Source: Pseudoneurospora amorphoporcata (lineage: Eukaryota; Ascomycota; Sordariomycetes; Sordariales; Sordariaceae). Taken from it: a DNA stretch of 64,000 nt. Each line of letters begins with the position of its first letter. Position 1 is the first letter of the stretch. The stretch covers positions 62,001-126,000 of the forward strand of contig MU859068.1 in assembly GCA_033297205.1 (NCBI GenBank). The letters are read 5' to 3'. This document shows positions 9,844 through 20,326 of the stretch, piece after piece. The notes under the pieces were generated by a model. That model was not told the DNA's origin. It saw only the letters and a list, made by a program, of their open reading frames with translations, and ran no database searches. The position numbers and the translations under genes were made by a program.

Positions 9844-11484
9844 GATGGAATATTTGTTGGTGGCAACGGCTGATGTTGAGGATGTGGAAAACTCTGCGAG
9901 GGATGGATATCTGAGAGTAACAGATCAAAGACCAAACTCTGCACAACAGAGCTCAAAAAACGACGTATTCGTACTCAGGTTTGGCGTGAGATGAGATATG
10001 TGAGCAAGAGATGTCGGTTTCTGGTTTAATCGTGAGTTGAAGAGTGAGGTGAGGAGTCTTTCCAAGTTGTATGCAGCCTATCGAATTTTCTTGCTTGCGA
10101 GGGGCATATCTGCTGCTGAGAACAACATGCGTGTGCTTGGAGTGCTTGAAGCACAGTTATCTTTTGTGTTGCTTGACCGAGGTTATGGCGCTGAACTAAA
10201 TGCTTTATTTATTAAGGCATGATAGAACTAGGAGATTTCAAATCCTATAAATTTGCTGTTGTTCTGGAGAGAGATCTTGAGGCTCCCAAAAAAACACGAG
10301 AAAAAGGACAAACGTGAGTGCGCAGGACGGAAACATGGAGTGGCCGGGGAAGGCAAAGGGCATGGGGATGAAAGCCGTTTTGAACAGGGGTCGGAGCTCA
10401 AAAGCTGGGGAAGCCCCCGCCCAGCAACATGCTGGTTTCAGGGTCCACTACACCCGCTCGCTTTGACACATCGGCAGGCGCCGGATGAGCGACCAGATCA
10501 CCACAGGGGCCGTTTTTAGGGCCGTGAACAGCGGTTGAACCGTTGAATGCCCCGTAATAAGAGGTCTTGGCAGCCACAGGCAGGCACCTTGGTTCGTACA
10601 TCAAAAAAGATGGCCCTCTTTCCACTTTTCAACGTGCTGCGAGGTATTGAGTTTCCTGTTTCTGACGGCCACAGATTCCATATGCGCTCACCGGTCGTGT
10701 CACCCACCAACATTCACCCCGCTTGACACCCATTGACGTTGGTGTCAAAGCTGAGAAGTTTCTAGCGGTCGAGTTTTGAACATTGCAATGAAGTCAACGT
10801 ACAGCGCCCATCTTGCCGAGTTCAAACATGGATGCAGGTAACGATTAATTCGAATGAGGAACATGTTATTGGCGATCAACTAGATGATGAAGACGCCGGT
10901 CCGAGTGGCTCTGGCTGTTGGGATTCAAAGACTGTTCCATGTTGGAATTGTGCTTATCGACGCTGTCATTTTCTGTTTTATCTTGATTTGAACACAGCGA
11001 AAATCACCCACGGTTATAATCTCAACCTGGAGATTGTGTTCGGATGCCAAGACTGGGCATGTCTAGGCAGCAGCGTCCATTTTCTCCAAAATTAGCTAAG
11101 GGAAATGACAATCAAGTGATAGTCTCACCATACGAAGAAAAAGGAGAGAAAAATTCAACAAATGTTGACTTTGGAGATACCTACAGCCCCCGTTGCGGGG
11201 TGAACTATCGTCAAGTTGAGGCTGAGCTCAGAGGGGCAAGGATGATATTTTGTGGGCACGGAATAGCTTCCCCACACACATCTCCAACTGACATCATCCG
11301 TTGGAGAAGGCGTACCTGAAGGCTGACAGAACGGTCAAGTTGACCTTGTATCCGTGACATTCAACTAAGTTACTAGACTTAAAATATCACTTGCCTTCAA
11401 CTTCCAACTTCACGACCACCAATCCCTCTGACAGGTCAACAACCCGATCTCAGTACTCATCGCATCCTTTATAACACATCAGCC
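9844..11484. other. intergenic region between divergent genes
   Basis: This 1.6 kb stretch separates the membrane-protein gene (minus) from the scn1-like gene (plus) and must hold both promoters. It contains only short frames without recognisable motifs and no RNA gene that I can see. The last 100 bases are C-, A- and T-rich, as expected for the 5' leader of the plus-strand gene. Confidence 0.55.
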
Positions 11485-12723
11485 ATGTGCTCCCCTACCG
11501 GCGAATCGACACCTCACGAAGCTCCCAAAAGAGCCGACGATGGATCTCCCAAAGAACCCTTCCCGTGGCACATTGGCGTTTACGACGCCCACTGTCATCC
11601 CACCGACACCATGACTTCCGTCTCCAGCATAAAAGACATGCAAGCGCGCCTCCTGACCATCATGGCCACCCGCGGCCAAGACCAAGACCTCGTCGCCTCC
11701 GTAGCCGAGCAACACGGCGTCACGGACCTGAAAGAACTACGGGAAACCCCATCCGGAACCCCAAAGAAAGTCGTCCCAGCCTTCGGTTGGCACCCCTGGT
11801 TCTCCCACCAGCTCTACGACGACTCCAAGGAGCCCCAAGTCACGGACGTACAAGCACACAAAACCAAGCACTACTCCGCCGTCCTCTCACCCACTCCCGA
11901 GCCGGACTTCATCGCTTCTCTCCCCGATCCCATTCCTCTCAGCAAATTCCTCCAAGAAACCCGCCAACGTCTCCTCGCGCACCCCAACGCTTTAGTCGGC
12001 GAAATTGGGGTCGACAAAGCCTTCCGTCTCCCCTGGGGAAAAGTCGACGAGTCTTCACGCAACGGCGACCTCACACCCGGCGGTCGTGAGGGGAGGATGC
12101 TAAGTCCTCACCACGTCAAGATGCCGCACCAAGTTGAAGTCCTCAAAGCCCAGCTTAGACTGGCAGGCGAGCTGGGAAGACCGGTTAGTTTGCACGGCGT
12201 GCAAGCTCACGGCGTGTTATTCGACACGCTGGCTTCGCTTTGGAAGGGCCACGAGAAGGAGGTGGTCTCGAGGAAGAAGCAAAAGATGATCGCCAAGGGC
12301 GTGTCGGAGGATTTTTCTTCAAGCGATGAGTCCGACGACTCTGAGTATGGTCTGGGGGAACCAAAGGTCAAGAAGCCATACAAACCAAAACCGTTCCCGC
12401 CTAGAGCGTGTCTACATTCCTTCAGCGGCCCGCCGCAGATGTTGAAGCAGTACCTTGACCCGAAAATTCCTGTCAAGTGCTATTTTTCGTTTTCGACGGC
12501 GGTGAATCTGGGGACGGCGGGCGGAGAGGCCAAGTTTGCGGATGTGATCAGGGCGTGTCCGGATGGACAGGTGCTGGTGGAGAGCGATTTGCATGTGGCT
12601 GGAGATGATATGGATGGGTATCTGGAGGATATCGCGAGGAGGATATGTGAGGTTAAGGGGTGGGGGTTGGAGGAGGGGATGAGAAGGATAAGGAGGAATT
12701 ATGAGGAGTTTTTGTTTGGTTGA
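11485..12723 (+). CDS. TatD-family metal-dependent hydrolase, Scn1-like (Cut9-interacting type)
   Basis: This single exon encodes 412 residues. The amidohydrolase/TatD signature residues appear in order: the HxH pair in VYDAHCHPTD (about residue 35), the metal-ligand glutamate in ALVGEIGVDK, histidine in RPVSLHGVQAHG, histidine in ACLHSFSGPP, and aspartate in VLVESDLH near the C-terminus. TatD proteins are nucleases acting on DNA 3' ends. The fungal Scn1 branch was first found as an interactor of the anaphase-promoting complex subunit Cut9 in fission yeast. Which activity applies here cannot be told from sequence. An inserted acidic and basic loop (residues about 265-310, including SSSDESDDSEYG) is longer than in bacterial TatD. 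Base composition changes within the gene, from C-rich codons early to G-rich codons late. Confidence 0.85.
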   Translation: MCSPTGESTPHEAPKRADDGSPKEPFPWHIGVYDAHCHPTDTMTSVSSIKDMQARLLTIMATRGQDQDLVASVAEQHGVTDLKELRETPSGTPKKVVPAFGWHPWFSHQLYDDSKEPQVTDVQAHKTKHYSAVLSPTPEPDFIASLPDPIPLSKFLQETRQRLLAHPNALVGEIGVDKAFRLPWGKVDESSRNGDLTPGGREGRMLSPHHVKMPHQVEVLKAQLRLAGELGRPVSLHGVQAHGVLFDTLASLWKGHEKEVVSRKKQKMIAKGVSEDFSSSDESDDSEYGLGEPKVKKPYKPKPFPPRACLHSFSGPPQMLKQYLDPKIPVKCYFSFSTAVNLGTAGGEAKFADVIRACPDGQVLVESDLHVAGDDMDGYLEDIARRICEVKGWGLEEGMRRIRRNYEEFLFG

Positions 12724-14498
12724 GTGTTGTGGCTTTTAGAAAGAAGACGGTAGAGCGTATATAGAGTAAGAAGTAGAAGCAGCATCACTGAAAGCAAGCT
12801 ATCCTCTTTTTTTTTTTCTTTTTTTTTTTTTTTTCCCTTAGCCCTTGGTGTTTCGTTTCAGTTCTGAATGCCATCGCATCGCGGAGTCGGTCAGTTGGTC
12901 CCCGGGGTCCAACCGAGAATGTCTGGGGTAACCCTTCCGTGCCTGTTGATCAACGACACTAACATTCTCTACAGGGTGGCTAAACGAGAAGATCTTCGTT
13001 AACTCGCTCTTCGCAAGCTTCTCCTCTCATGTCGCAGATTTTGTTAGCAGCGCTCTGCTATCTCCGAGGATTGGAAGATGCATCCCACCCAACTTTCCAT
13101 TTCTGTGGTCCTTAGAGGTAGTCCTGAGTTGTCTCTTTCTCTTCTTCAAGCCACTAATCAACATTTTCTCCGTTCGTCTCAGATCCGAGGGATCGCATCT
13201 GTCGGCGCAGTGTCTGTCGGTCAGGTTGTTGTCACCGTTTCAAGCCGGCAGTTCTAACATGTGCATTGCATAGCGCTTATGAGACACTGCACTTCCAGCC
13301 GAGCGTACGATTTAGCGCCTATCAAACGTTCTGGATGCGTGTCGATCTCGCTGGGACAATGGTTGAACTATCGAAAACCAGACATCAAATTTCTTATCGT
13401 GAATTGTTGTTGAATAAAAGGTTCTTCCAATAAAGAGAGTGAACTGGTGTTGAGCTAAAGTTAATGAGGAGGAGAAGATGAAGTGTCGAATTGTGATCAA
13501 CTGATATCGATGCGAGTTTCAATCGAAAAAGCATTAGTAATAAGATGCTCTTCTTAAATTCAGGAACGTGCCTGGGTTCCGATCCTCGTCAATGAAATGA
13601 ATTGTTGTGATTCGCTCTTCAGAGTTGTGACCAGAACAGTAGACTAGGTTTCACAATACCAAGTGGAATTGATGATGAAGAGGCGTCGATAAACACAGTG
13701 ATTATTCACAGTGATCGCGAAAGAGGACAACCCCCCAGTCGCCGCCATTCGGATGCGTCCGTTCGGTTGTCTTTGTCAGCCACCGCCTTCACAACTCCCA
13801 TGTACCTCTACATACGTAGTCGGGTATCTGAGTACCCTTCCCCCTCAATTCGACTGTGTCCACTTGAAATACAGTGAGGCTCTGAACAAGCTTTGGATCT
13901 ACTGGAGAGAAGAAAGAGAGAGCAAAAAAATCGGAAGGAATTTAAAGTCGGTGTGTCATTTTCTCATCCACTTTACCCAAACACCACCACCCACTTTGCT
14001 TGGCTTTTTTGTTGTTCCCGATCCGTCAATTCGTGTCGGGTTGTCCACTTTCTTCTGCTTTTTCATCTCATTCCCGTCTTTATTTCCTTGGATTATTTCC
14101 ATCGCCTTTCCCATCGTCACACACACACCAACCGCTTGTCATTTCGCTAACCGATTGCCCGGGTTCCCCAGTGACGTCTAACGGCCCATCAACTACTCCC
14201 CACGACTCTTCAATCTTGGCACACCTCTTCAGTTCCGCCTGTTATTCCCATCTGCAAACATTCCCGACTGCAACATCTGTTTGGGCTGCATTTTCGCTGC
14301 TGCTGCTCGTCTGCCGTCATCTACAAGTTTGCGTTATTCCCGAGCCTACCACAACACAGCGTACCGGCGGGAAAGAGCAAAAAAAAAGAAGCTGCACAAA
14401 AAGAGGGTGACAAACACAAAACGATAGGACCCAGTTGGGCATTTCCAGCCTTCGCTCGGGCTCCCGGGGCTACCCCAGCTGCGACTGCTTGTCGGCAC
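12724..14498 (+). other. intergenic stretch with possible spliced transcript and long pyrimidine leader
   Basis: The first 110 bases are the 3' region of the TatD gene and include a 28-base T-rich run (12807-12834). From about 12850 to 13290 the plus strand shows three sequences resembling intron 3' ends (CACTAAC...CTACAG, CCACTAAT...TCTCAG, TTCTAAC...GCATAG), with AATAAA at about 13414 and 13431; this is treated as a finding below. From about 13900 to 14300 the sequence is pyrimidine-rich, as expected for the leader of the zinc-cluster gene that follows. I see no certain coding region. Confidence 0.5.
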
Positions 14499-17278
14499 AT
14501 GTGCATGTCTGGGCATCCGCCTGTCGGTGGTGGACGTGACTCGATGGATCCGCATCCGCTCTTGTCAGCGGAGCCGGTCACCACCGCTGCCGCACCCGCA
14601 TCCACTTCAGTATCCGCTACCTCCGCACAGCCAAGAACCTATGTGCCGGGTCCCGCTCCGGTGGATACCAACAGATGCCGGCCCGGGCCCGTGAGTCTGA
14701 CCCATGCCGTCGGCCATCCGGGGCCGATAGTCCTCACCCCGAGCTCCGTCACTTCTTCCACCGTGTACGCCGCCTCACCGAGTCCGGCTGATGTGCCGTA
14801 CCCTTCGCACTACCACCACGGTCACCATCATGCCCACTCCCGCTCCTTGTCCAACACGAGCAGTGTCACAGCCGCCGCGGCACCCGCACCCGCACCCGGC
14901 CACGGTGGTGCAGCATCATCATACGGTACCCGGTCAACAAGAGCTGGAGCGGCAGCGGCGGGGTACAGCAACAGCAAGAGCGGCACCAACATCAATGTTG
15001 CTGGCGTTAAGCGCGAACCCACCGATGATGCACATGGCGTAAGCAACGGGGACTACTCCTTCAACCTCAACGGTCACCATGTGCACAACGGACCCCTGGC
15101 CGGGCTTGGCGGCACCAATCCCAGGTGGAGTGTCAGCGGCCCGAGTGAGAGCGTTGAGGGAGATAGCAGTGCCGCATCACCGACGTCGACGACGACGACG
15201 GGTGGTGGAGGACCCCAGAGGAAGAAACAGAAACGGAATAAACCGACGCTGTCGTGTTTTGAGTGCGTTGAGAGGAAGACGAAGGTGAGTTGTTGTGAAC
15301 TGATGTTGTTGTCTTTCCCTCTTGAGCTTGATTTGACGACCAACTGACACTTGCATCAGTGTGATCGAGGTCGACCTCATTGTTTAGCATGTAAGTCGCT
15401 CCATACCTACCCACTTGAGTCCTGATCATCTACTTACTCGGAATAGGCATCAAACGCCAAACCGAATGCAAATATGCCCACGTCGCCAACCTCCTCGAGT
15501 AAGTTCACTCTTTCCCCCTTTCTTAGGATCCTTATAACTAACCATCGCCTCCAGAGAAACCTCCCGAAGCGCCGCCAACGGCCGGCGAATGACCAAACCA
15601 CCCCGAAAAAAGACCGACCAGGCATCATCAGCAGCCGCCAGTACTTTCCCCACCGTCCTCCCCAACGCCGCCGACCGCGGGTTCAGCAACGGCCGAATAC
15701 CCCTCGGCTCCATAGCGACCTCAACTGGTCTCCTCTCCAACGTGCCCTTTTCGGCCCCGGGCTCCTCCAACGTCTTCGGCATCGGCTCCGAACACCCCTT
15801 CGCCAACTACTGGACCTGCAACGGCGGTTTGCCCGAAGTGATCGACGTCTTGCCAGCCAAAATGCAAGTCGATTTGGTGTTGGACCGATACTTTGAATGC
15901 GTCGACCCCGTCTATCCCATGATCCACCGACAGACCTTCTTCGCCGACTACGAGCACTTCTGGACCATGCCGCTCGAGGAGAAACACAAGTGCGACTCGG
16001 CGTTTATTGCGCTGGTGTTTGTGATGCTCGCTTTGGGCACGCAGTTTGTAGAGAGCAAGCTGAACGTCGGGGAAAAAAAGCAGACTGCCGAGTTTTATGC
16101 GAGCGCGGCGAACCAGGCGTTGAGGGTGGGCAGTTATTTGAGTATGGCGAGCATCACGAGCATCCAGGCCATGGTGCTGATGACGTACTTTCTGATTAAC
16201 GATAACCATGCGAGCGATGGGTGGGCGTTTGGGGGCATTTTGATGAGGCAGGCGTATGCGATGGGGTTGCATCGGGATCCTAATATTGGTATGTCTCTCT
16301 TCCTCTTCTCCTCCCTCTCTCTCTCACATAGCTAAGCACTAACAACCACCAGTCGTCCCCACAGCCCCCCTTTTCATAAAACAACAACGCCGCAAGGTCT
16401 GGCAAGCCGTCCTCCTCCAAGACACCTTCCTAACCGTCCTTTTGTCGTTACCACCCTCCGCCACCCACAACGACGTCAAAGTCGAAGACCTTGTCTCCAA
16501 CCTAGACTCGGCCTCCTCTGCGTCCATGTCCATCGACGCCTCCGACGACCCAACCGACATCGCCTACCTCCGCGGCTCCTGGACGCTCGCCAACCTCGTC
16601 CAAGAGACCATCTGCTCCCCTCGGAGTCTAGACGTCCCCATCTGCACTACCGCTCGACACAAGTCCAAACTCGTAGCCGATTTCCGCGCCGTCTACCGCT
16701 CTTTTCCCGACATCTTTAGGTCGTGGGACGTGGCCATGCTGACGCAAATGGCCGAACGGAATAAACGCATCGTGCGCCAAACTCTTTTTCTGTCGTCGAA
16801 TTACTTCCACAACTTGATGCTCGTACACGCCTCCGAGAGCGCTGACGTGCCCGTGAATGTAAGGGGCACGCTCGAGGCGGCGCACGATGCCATTACGGCG
16901 TTTTTTGTGCTGTACAGTCTGTTTGAGACGGAGGCGAGGGTGTGGTGGGTTTTTAACCATCGGGCGTTTCTGGAGGCGCTGTGTATTGGGAATGTGCTCA
17001 GGGAGGCGGCCAAGGAGGAGAATGGAGGGGAGGAGGCGATGGCGAAGGATCCGTTGTTTGTTAGGGCTAGGGGGGATATTCGTGAGTTTTGCATCTCTTT
17101 TTATTTCCTTTTTCCTATCTCTTTGATTTTGCTGTTGATGAAACTGCGGTGAATGGGGCGATGCTGACAGTAGTGGTACACAGACCAAATGATTAACATC
17201 ATGCGAGCCATGAGCGAGGGCGATCAAGGGTCGGAAACCGCGAGGACGAGGGTGCAAGTTTTGAGCGAGTTTCTTTGA
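14499..17278 (+). CDS. Zn2Cys6 transcription factor with fungal-specific regulatory domain
   Basis: Six exons fit with consistent phases: 14499-15284, 15360-15390, 15447-15498, 15555-16288, 16353-17081 and 17184-17278, giving 808 residues. The zinc cluster is split by two introns. Once joined, it has the exact GAL4 spacing: C253, C256, C263, C270, C273 and C280 (CFECVERKTK, then CDRGRPHCLA, then CIKRQTEC). The N-terminal 240 residues are Ala/Pro/His/Ser-rich. The region after the cluster contains the fungal transcription-factor domain, starting near LDRYFECVDPVYPMIHRQTF and including QALRVGSYLSM and AYAMGLHRDPNI. It is a nuclear DNA-binding regulator. No target or pathway gene lies next to it, so its role is unknown. 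The start could lie further upstream in an unseen exon. Confidence 0.85.
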
Positions 17279-17825
17279 GGCGATGAGTGAGCGGGCGGGC
17301 GGGCTGGCTTTGCTTGGCTGGTATTTGGAGCGAGCGAGCGAGCAAGCAAGTGGTATGTGATGATACGAAAGCCCATTATGACACGACTCAAGGACAACAA
17401 TAATGGATCGGAAATATAAGTGGCTTGAATTTTGGTCGCTTGAGGGTGCTCAATGGCATTTGACGGTGATAATTCAAAGACCATGACATGTGCCAGCGAA
17501 ACCTTAAAATTTATAATACCAAAAACTCAGCCCCTTCCATCGGGATCCCGAGATTTTTCCCCACCGCTTACGGTCGTATGCGGTAGCATATACTTATACT
17601 TGGTTTAGTCTACCTGTTAAGGTGTGGTGAGAATATCAGTCAGTCAAGTCTATCTAGATAGATTGGGAGAGAGAAACACCTAACCTAACCAGGCGGGGGG
17701 TGGGGGCCTCCTTCTTTCGTGAACTTGAGATAACCCAAGCTATCTAATGCCAATTACTCTCTGGCTATTCATTAATTCATTCATTCACCTTTGAAAGGAT
17801 GCAATCAATGATTGTTTGGGAAAAG

Positions 17826-17881
<56 letters not shown>

Positions 17882-18044
17882 CCCCCAACCAACCAAACCA
17901 CCAACCAATTAAAAAATTAAGGGGTGTTAATNNNNNNNNNNAATTTTTTTAACTTTCTATAACAAAATAAATATAATTCAATTTAATATTTTTTTTTTTA
18001 TAAATTAATTAATTAAACTTTTTATTTTTTAAAAAAATTTTTTT

Positions 18045-18090
<46 letters not shown>

Positions 18091-18520
18091 ATATTGTCAT
18101 TATTCGATGGCCAGCCAACCAACCAATCAACCAACCATTTAAAATCGTAATGGGGATTATCTTGATATCCCTACCTAGATACAACAGAGGAAAAGAAATA
18201 CAAAATGGAAAAAAAAAATTAAAGAAAAAAAAGAAAAGTTGGCAGACATCTTGGATGTCGCCGGGGTATATGGTTGCAGGTACTCTCATTTGCTGCAGAG
18301 TGGGTGTGGCATATGTGAAAGAAAAAAAAAAAAACCAAATTGTTCCTCCCATCCATCCGCGGTATAGTCCTCCTCTTATGTGGTGTTGAGTCCATTCCAA
18401 ACCGTCCGTACCTTCCTGGTGTCCTGGTGTCCTCAAGTACCCTTCATCGCGATCATGTGCTTCGTTTGCATTCGTTGGCTTCATGAGTCAAGCAAGCACC
18501 ACAGCCTCATGCAGCCATGG
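17279..18520. other. convergent intergenic region containing an assembly gap and homopolymers
   Basis: This 1.2 kb stretch separates two convergent genes. A poly(A)/poly(T) block starts at about 17826, ten N bases lie at 17932-17941, very AT-rich sequence follows, and another A run covers about 18050-18088. The homopolymers and N run look like a join across sequence that was hard to assemble, so the true length is uncertain. I see no gene. Confidence 0.75.
17932..17941. other. run of ten N (assembly gap)
   Basis: Ten undetermined bases are flanked on both sides by long A and T runs and AT-only sequence. A fixed short N run usually marks a gap of unknown size, so sequence may be missing here. 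Confidence 0.98.
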
Positions 18521-20326
18521 TTACTGCGCCGTACTCCTCTTCGGCGACCCTTCCAACGGCTCCTTCAAATTCGTCAACAAACCGCCGGCATCCACCAACT
18601 CCAGATCATGTCCCTGACCTTGGCCATGTCTTCGTTCCTCGGACGAATACGTTGGCAACTCCTCTCCATGTCCCCACTGCTCCTCTGGCATCTGCGGTAT
18701 ACTTTCCAAATCACTCGTACTCTTCGGCCTTCCCCCTCCCCGTTCTCTACTGCAACTCCTTCTGCGAACCGACTTCGGCACAGCCGCCAAGCTCAACGGA
18801 CTTAGGAACCCTCCTAAATCCTGCAGTAAGGCTGCCGACCCTCGGCGCAAGCCATTAGCACTGGCGGGCACGGCAGGGACGGGAACGGTGTTGGGGCGCG
18901 GTGGCTCGACGGTGGTGGAAGCGGATGATTCTCGTCGACCGCGGGTGGGTTCGTCGGATAGAAGACCGCCATAGTCGAAGAAGGAGACGCGGCGGGGGCA
19001 GGAGAGGACAGGGAGGTCGTTGTGGTTGTGAGAAGTGTTGCGAGGAGAGACGGGTTGGCTTAGTCGGCCTGACATGGGCATCAGGTAGTCGTCGCTGCGT
19101 GCGCTAGAGTGAGCCTGGGACGAAGAGGGTGGTGGGGAATCCCAAGAGTGAATTGCGTCGCTGTCGTGGTGGTGAATCTGGGCCATAGGGGCAGGGGTGT
19201 AATAATGGCCTCCGCCGCTTCTGTCTGAATAAGGGATCAGCTGTTCGCGCAAATCGGGCTTGACGCCGTAACCGACGTCGCGGACCAAGTCCTCGTCGGA
19301 ACCCCAGTGGAGCAGGGTCGGGCGGCGGCCATTAGGGGCGATGCCCAAGCCGCCGGGACCGGAACCGGGGGAGCGTTCAATACTGCCGGCGGCAATGGAG
19401 CCGTATTTGTACTTGCGCTTTTTGACGCCGCGATCGCGGACGAAGGAGCCAAGGACTAGGGCGTTGGAGGCGGCAGTGGCGAACAAGAGTTCGACAGAGG
19501 CGTACAGAGAGCGGGATTGTTGTGAGCCGTGGGCGCGGAGAATATGCGGGACGCGGTAGACGGTAACACCGACGACGCCAAGGGAGAGGGAGAAGAGCAG
19601 AACCAGCTGGATCTTGCGGGTCAGGCTCATTTGGGAGCGGATGATCATCGGGATAGGGAAGAAAACGAGGAGGAGGTCGGTGATGATATTGCAGACGGCC
19701 ATGGTGATGAGCTGGGCGTAGCCTTGGCGGCATGGGCCTCCCGGGTCTGGCAGGACTTGCCAGTACATGTACATGGGCCGGCATTCGGCGACGTCGGAGG
19801 TGATGACAGCCACGAAAGTGATGACGAGGGTGAAGCGAATGAAGAAGAGGGTTATTTCATAGGAACGCTCCCAACTGACGATGAGCCGTTTGAAGAATTC
19901 CAGGATGGCGTATTTGAGAATCCACAGCCTACCAACGGTCAGTAAGTTTCGGACAAGAAACAATGAGCGCCATGTCTCAGCCAGCACTCACGTCAAGGCA
20001 TAAAGCATCCTGCTGAGCAGCACCAAGCCACTCGCTATTGCCTTCATTCCCAGCTGCTCCTCCGAAAGCCGGTGAATGGATAAGTCGGCATTATTCGTCC
20101 CATGAACCAAGATAAAGTGGACGCAACCCATGCGCAGTAACAATGGCACCAAAGCCAGGGCGGCCGTCTTGTCCTCGCTGAACAGCGTCTCGGTCCGGAC
20201 GAACCGGCCACACAGGCGCAGCAGGATCAAAACGACACAGAAGATAGTGATCCACCAACACACCAGCAAGGTCGGCTTGTCGGAGCTGAAGGCACGCAAT
20301 GGAGGAGGGTCCGAGTAAAGTGTCAT
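18521..20326 (-). CDS. rhodopsin-domain (PTH11-like) integral membrane protein
   Basis: Two exons, 19992-20326 and 18521-19928, give 580 residues if translation starts at MTLYSDPPP. The intron runs GTGAGT to GGTAG and restores the helix RMLYALTLWILKYA. Seven hydrophobic segments can be traced: PTLLVCWWITIFCVVLILL, then AALALVPLLLRMGCVHFIL, KAIASGLVLLSRML, FIRFTLVITFVAVI, ITMAVCNIITDLLLVFFPI, IQLVLLFSLSLGVVGVTVY and ELLFATAASNALVLGS. The motif DVAECRPM...GPCRQG and NIITDLLLVFFPIP are typical of the fungal rhodopsin-domain family, whose best known member, Pth11, is a receptor-like protein for surface sensing. The 290-residue cytosolic tail is Ser/Arg-rich. The frame stays open upstream to an ATG at 20659, which would add 111 residues of no obvious character, so the start is uncertain. 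Confidence 0.85.
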
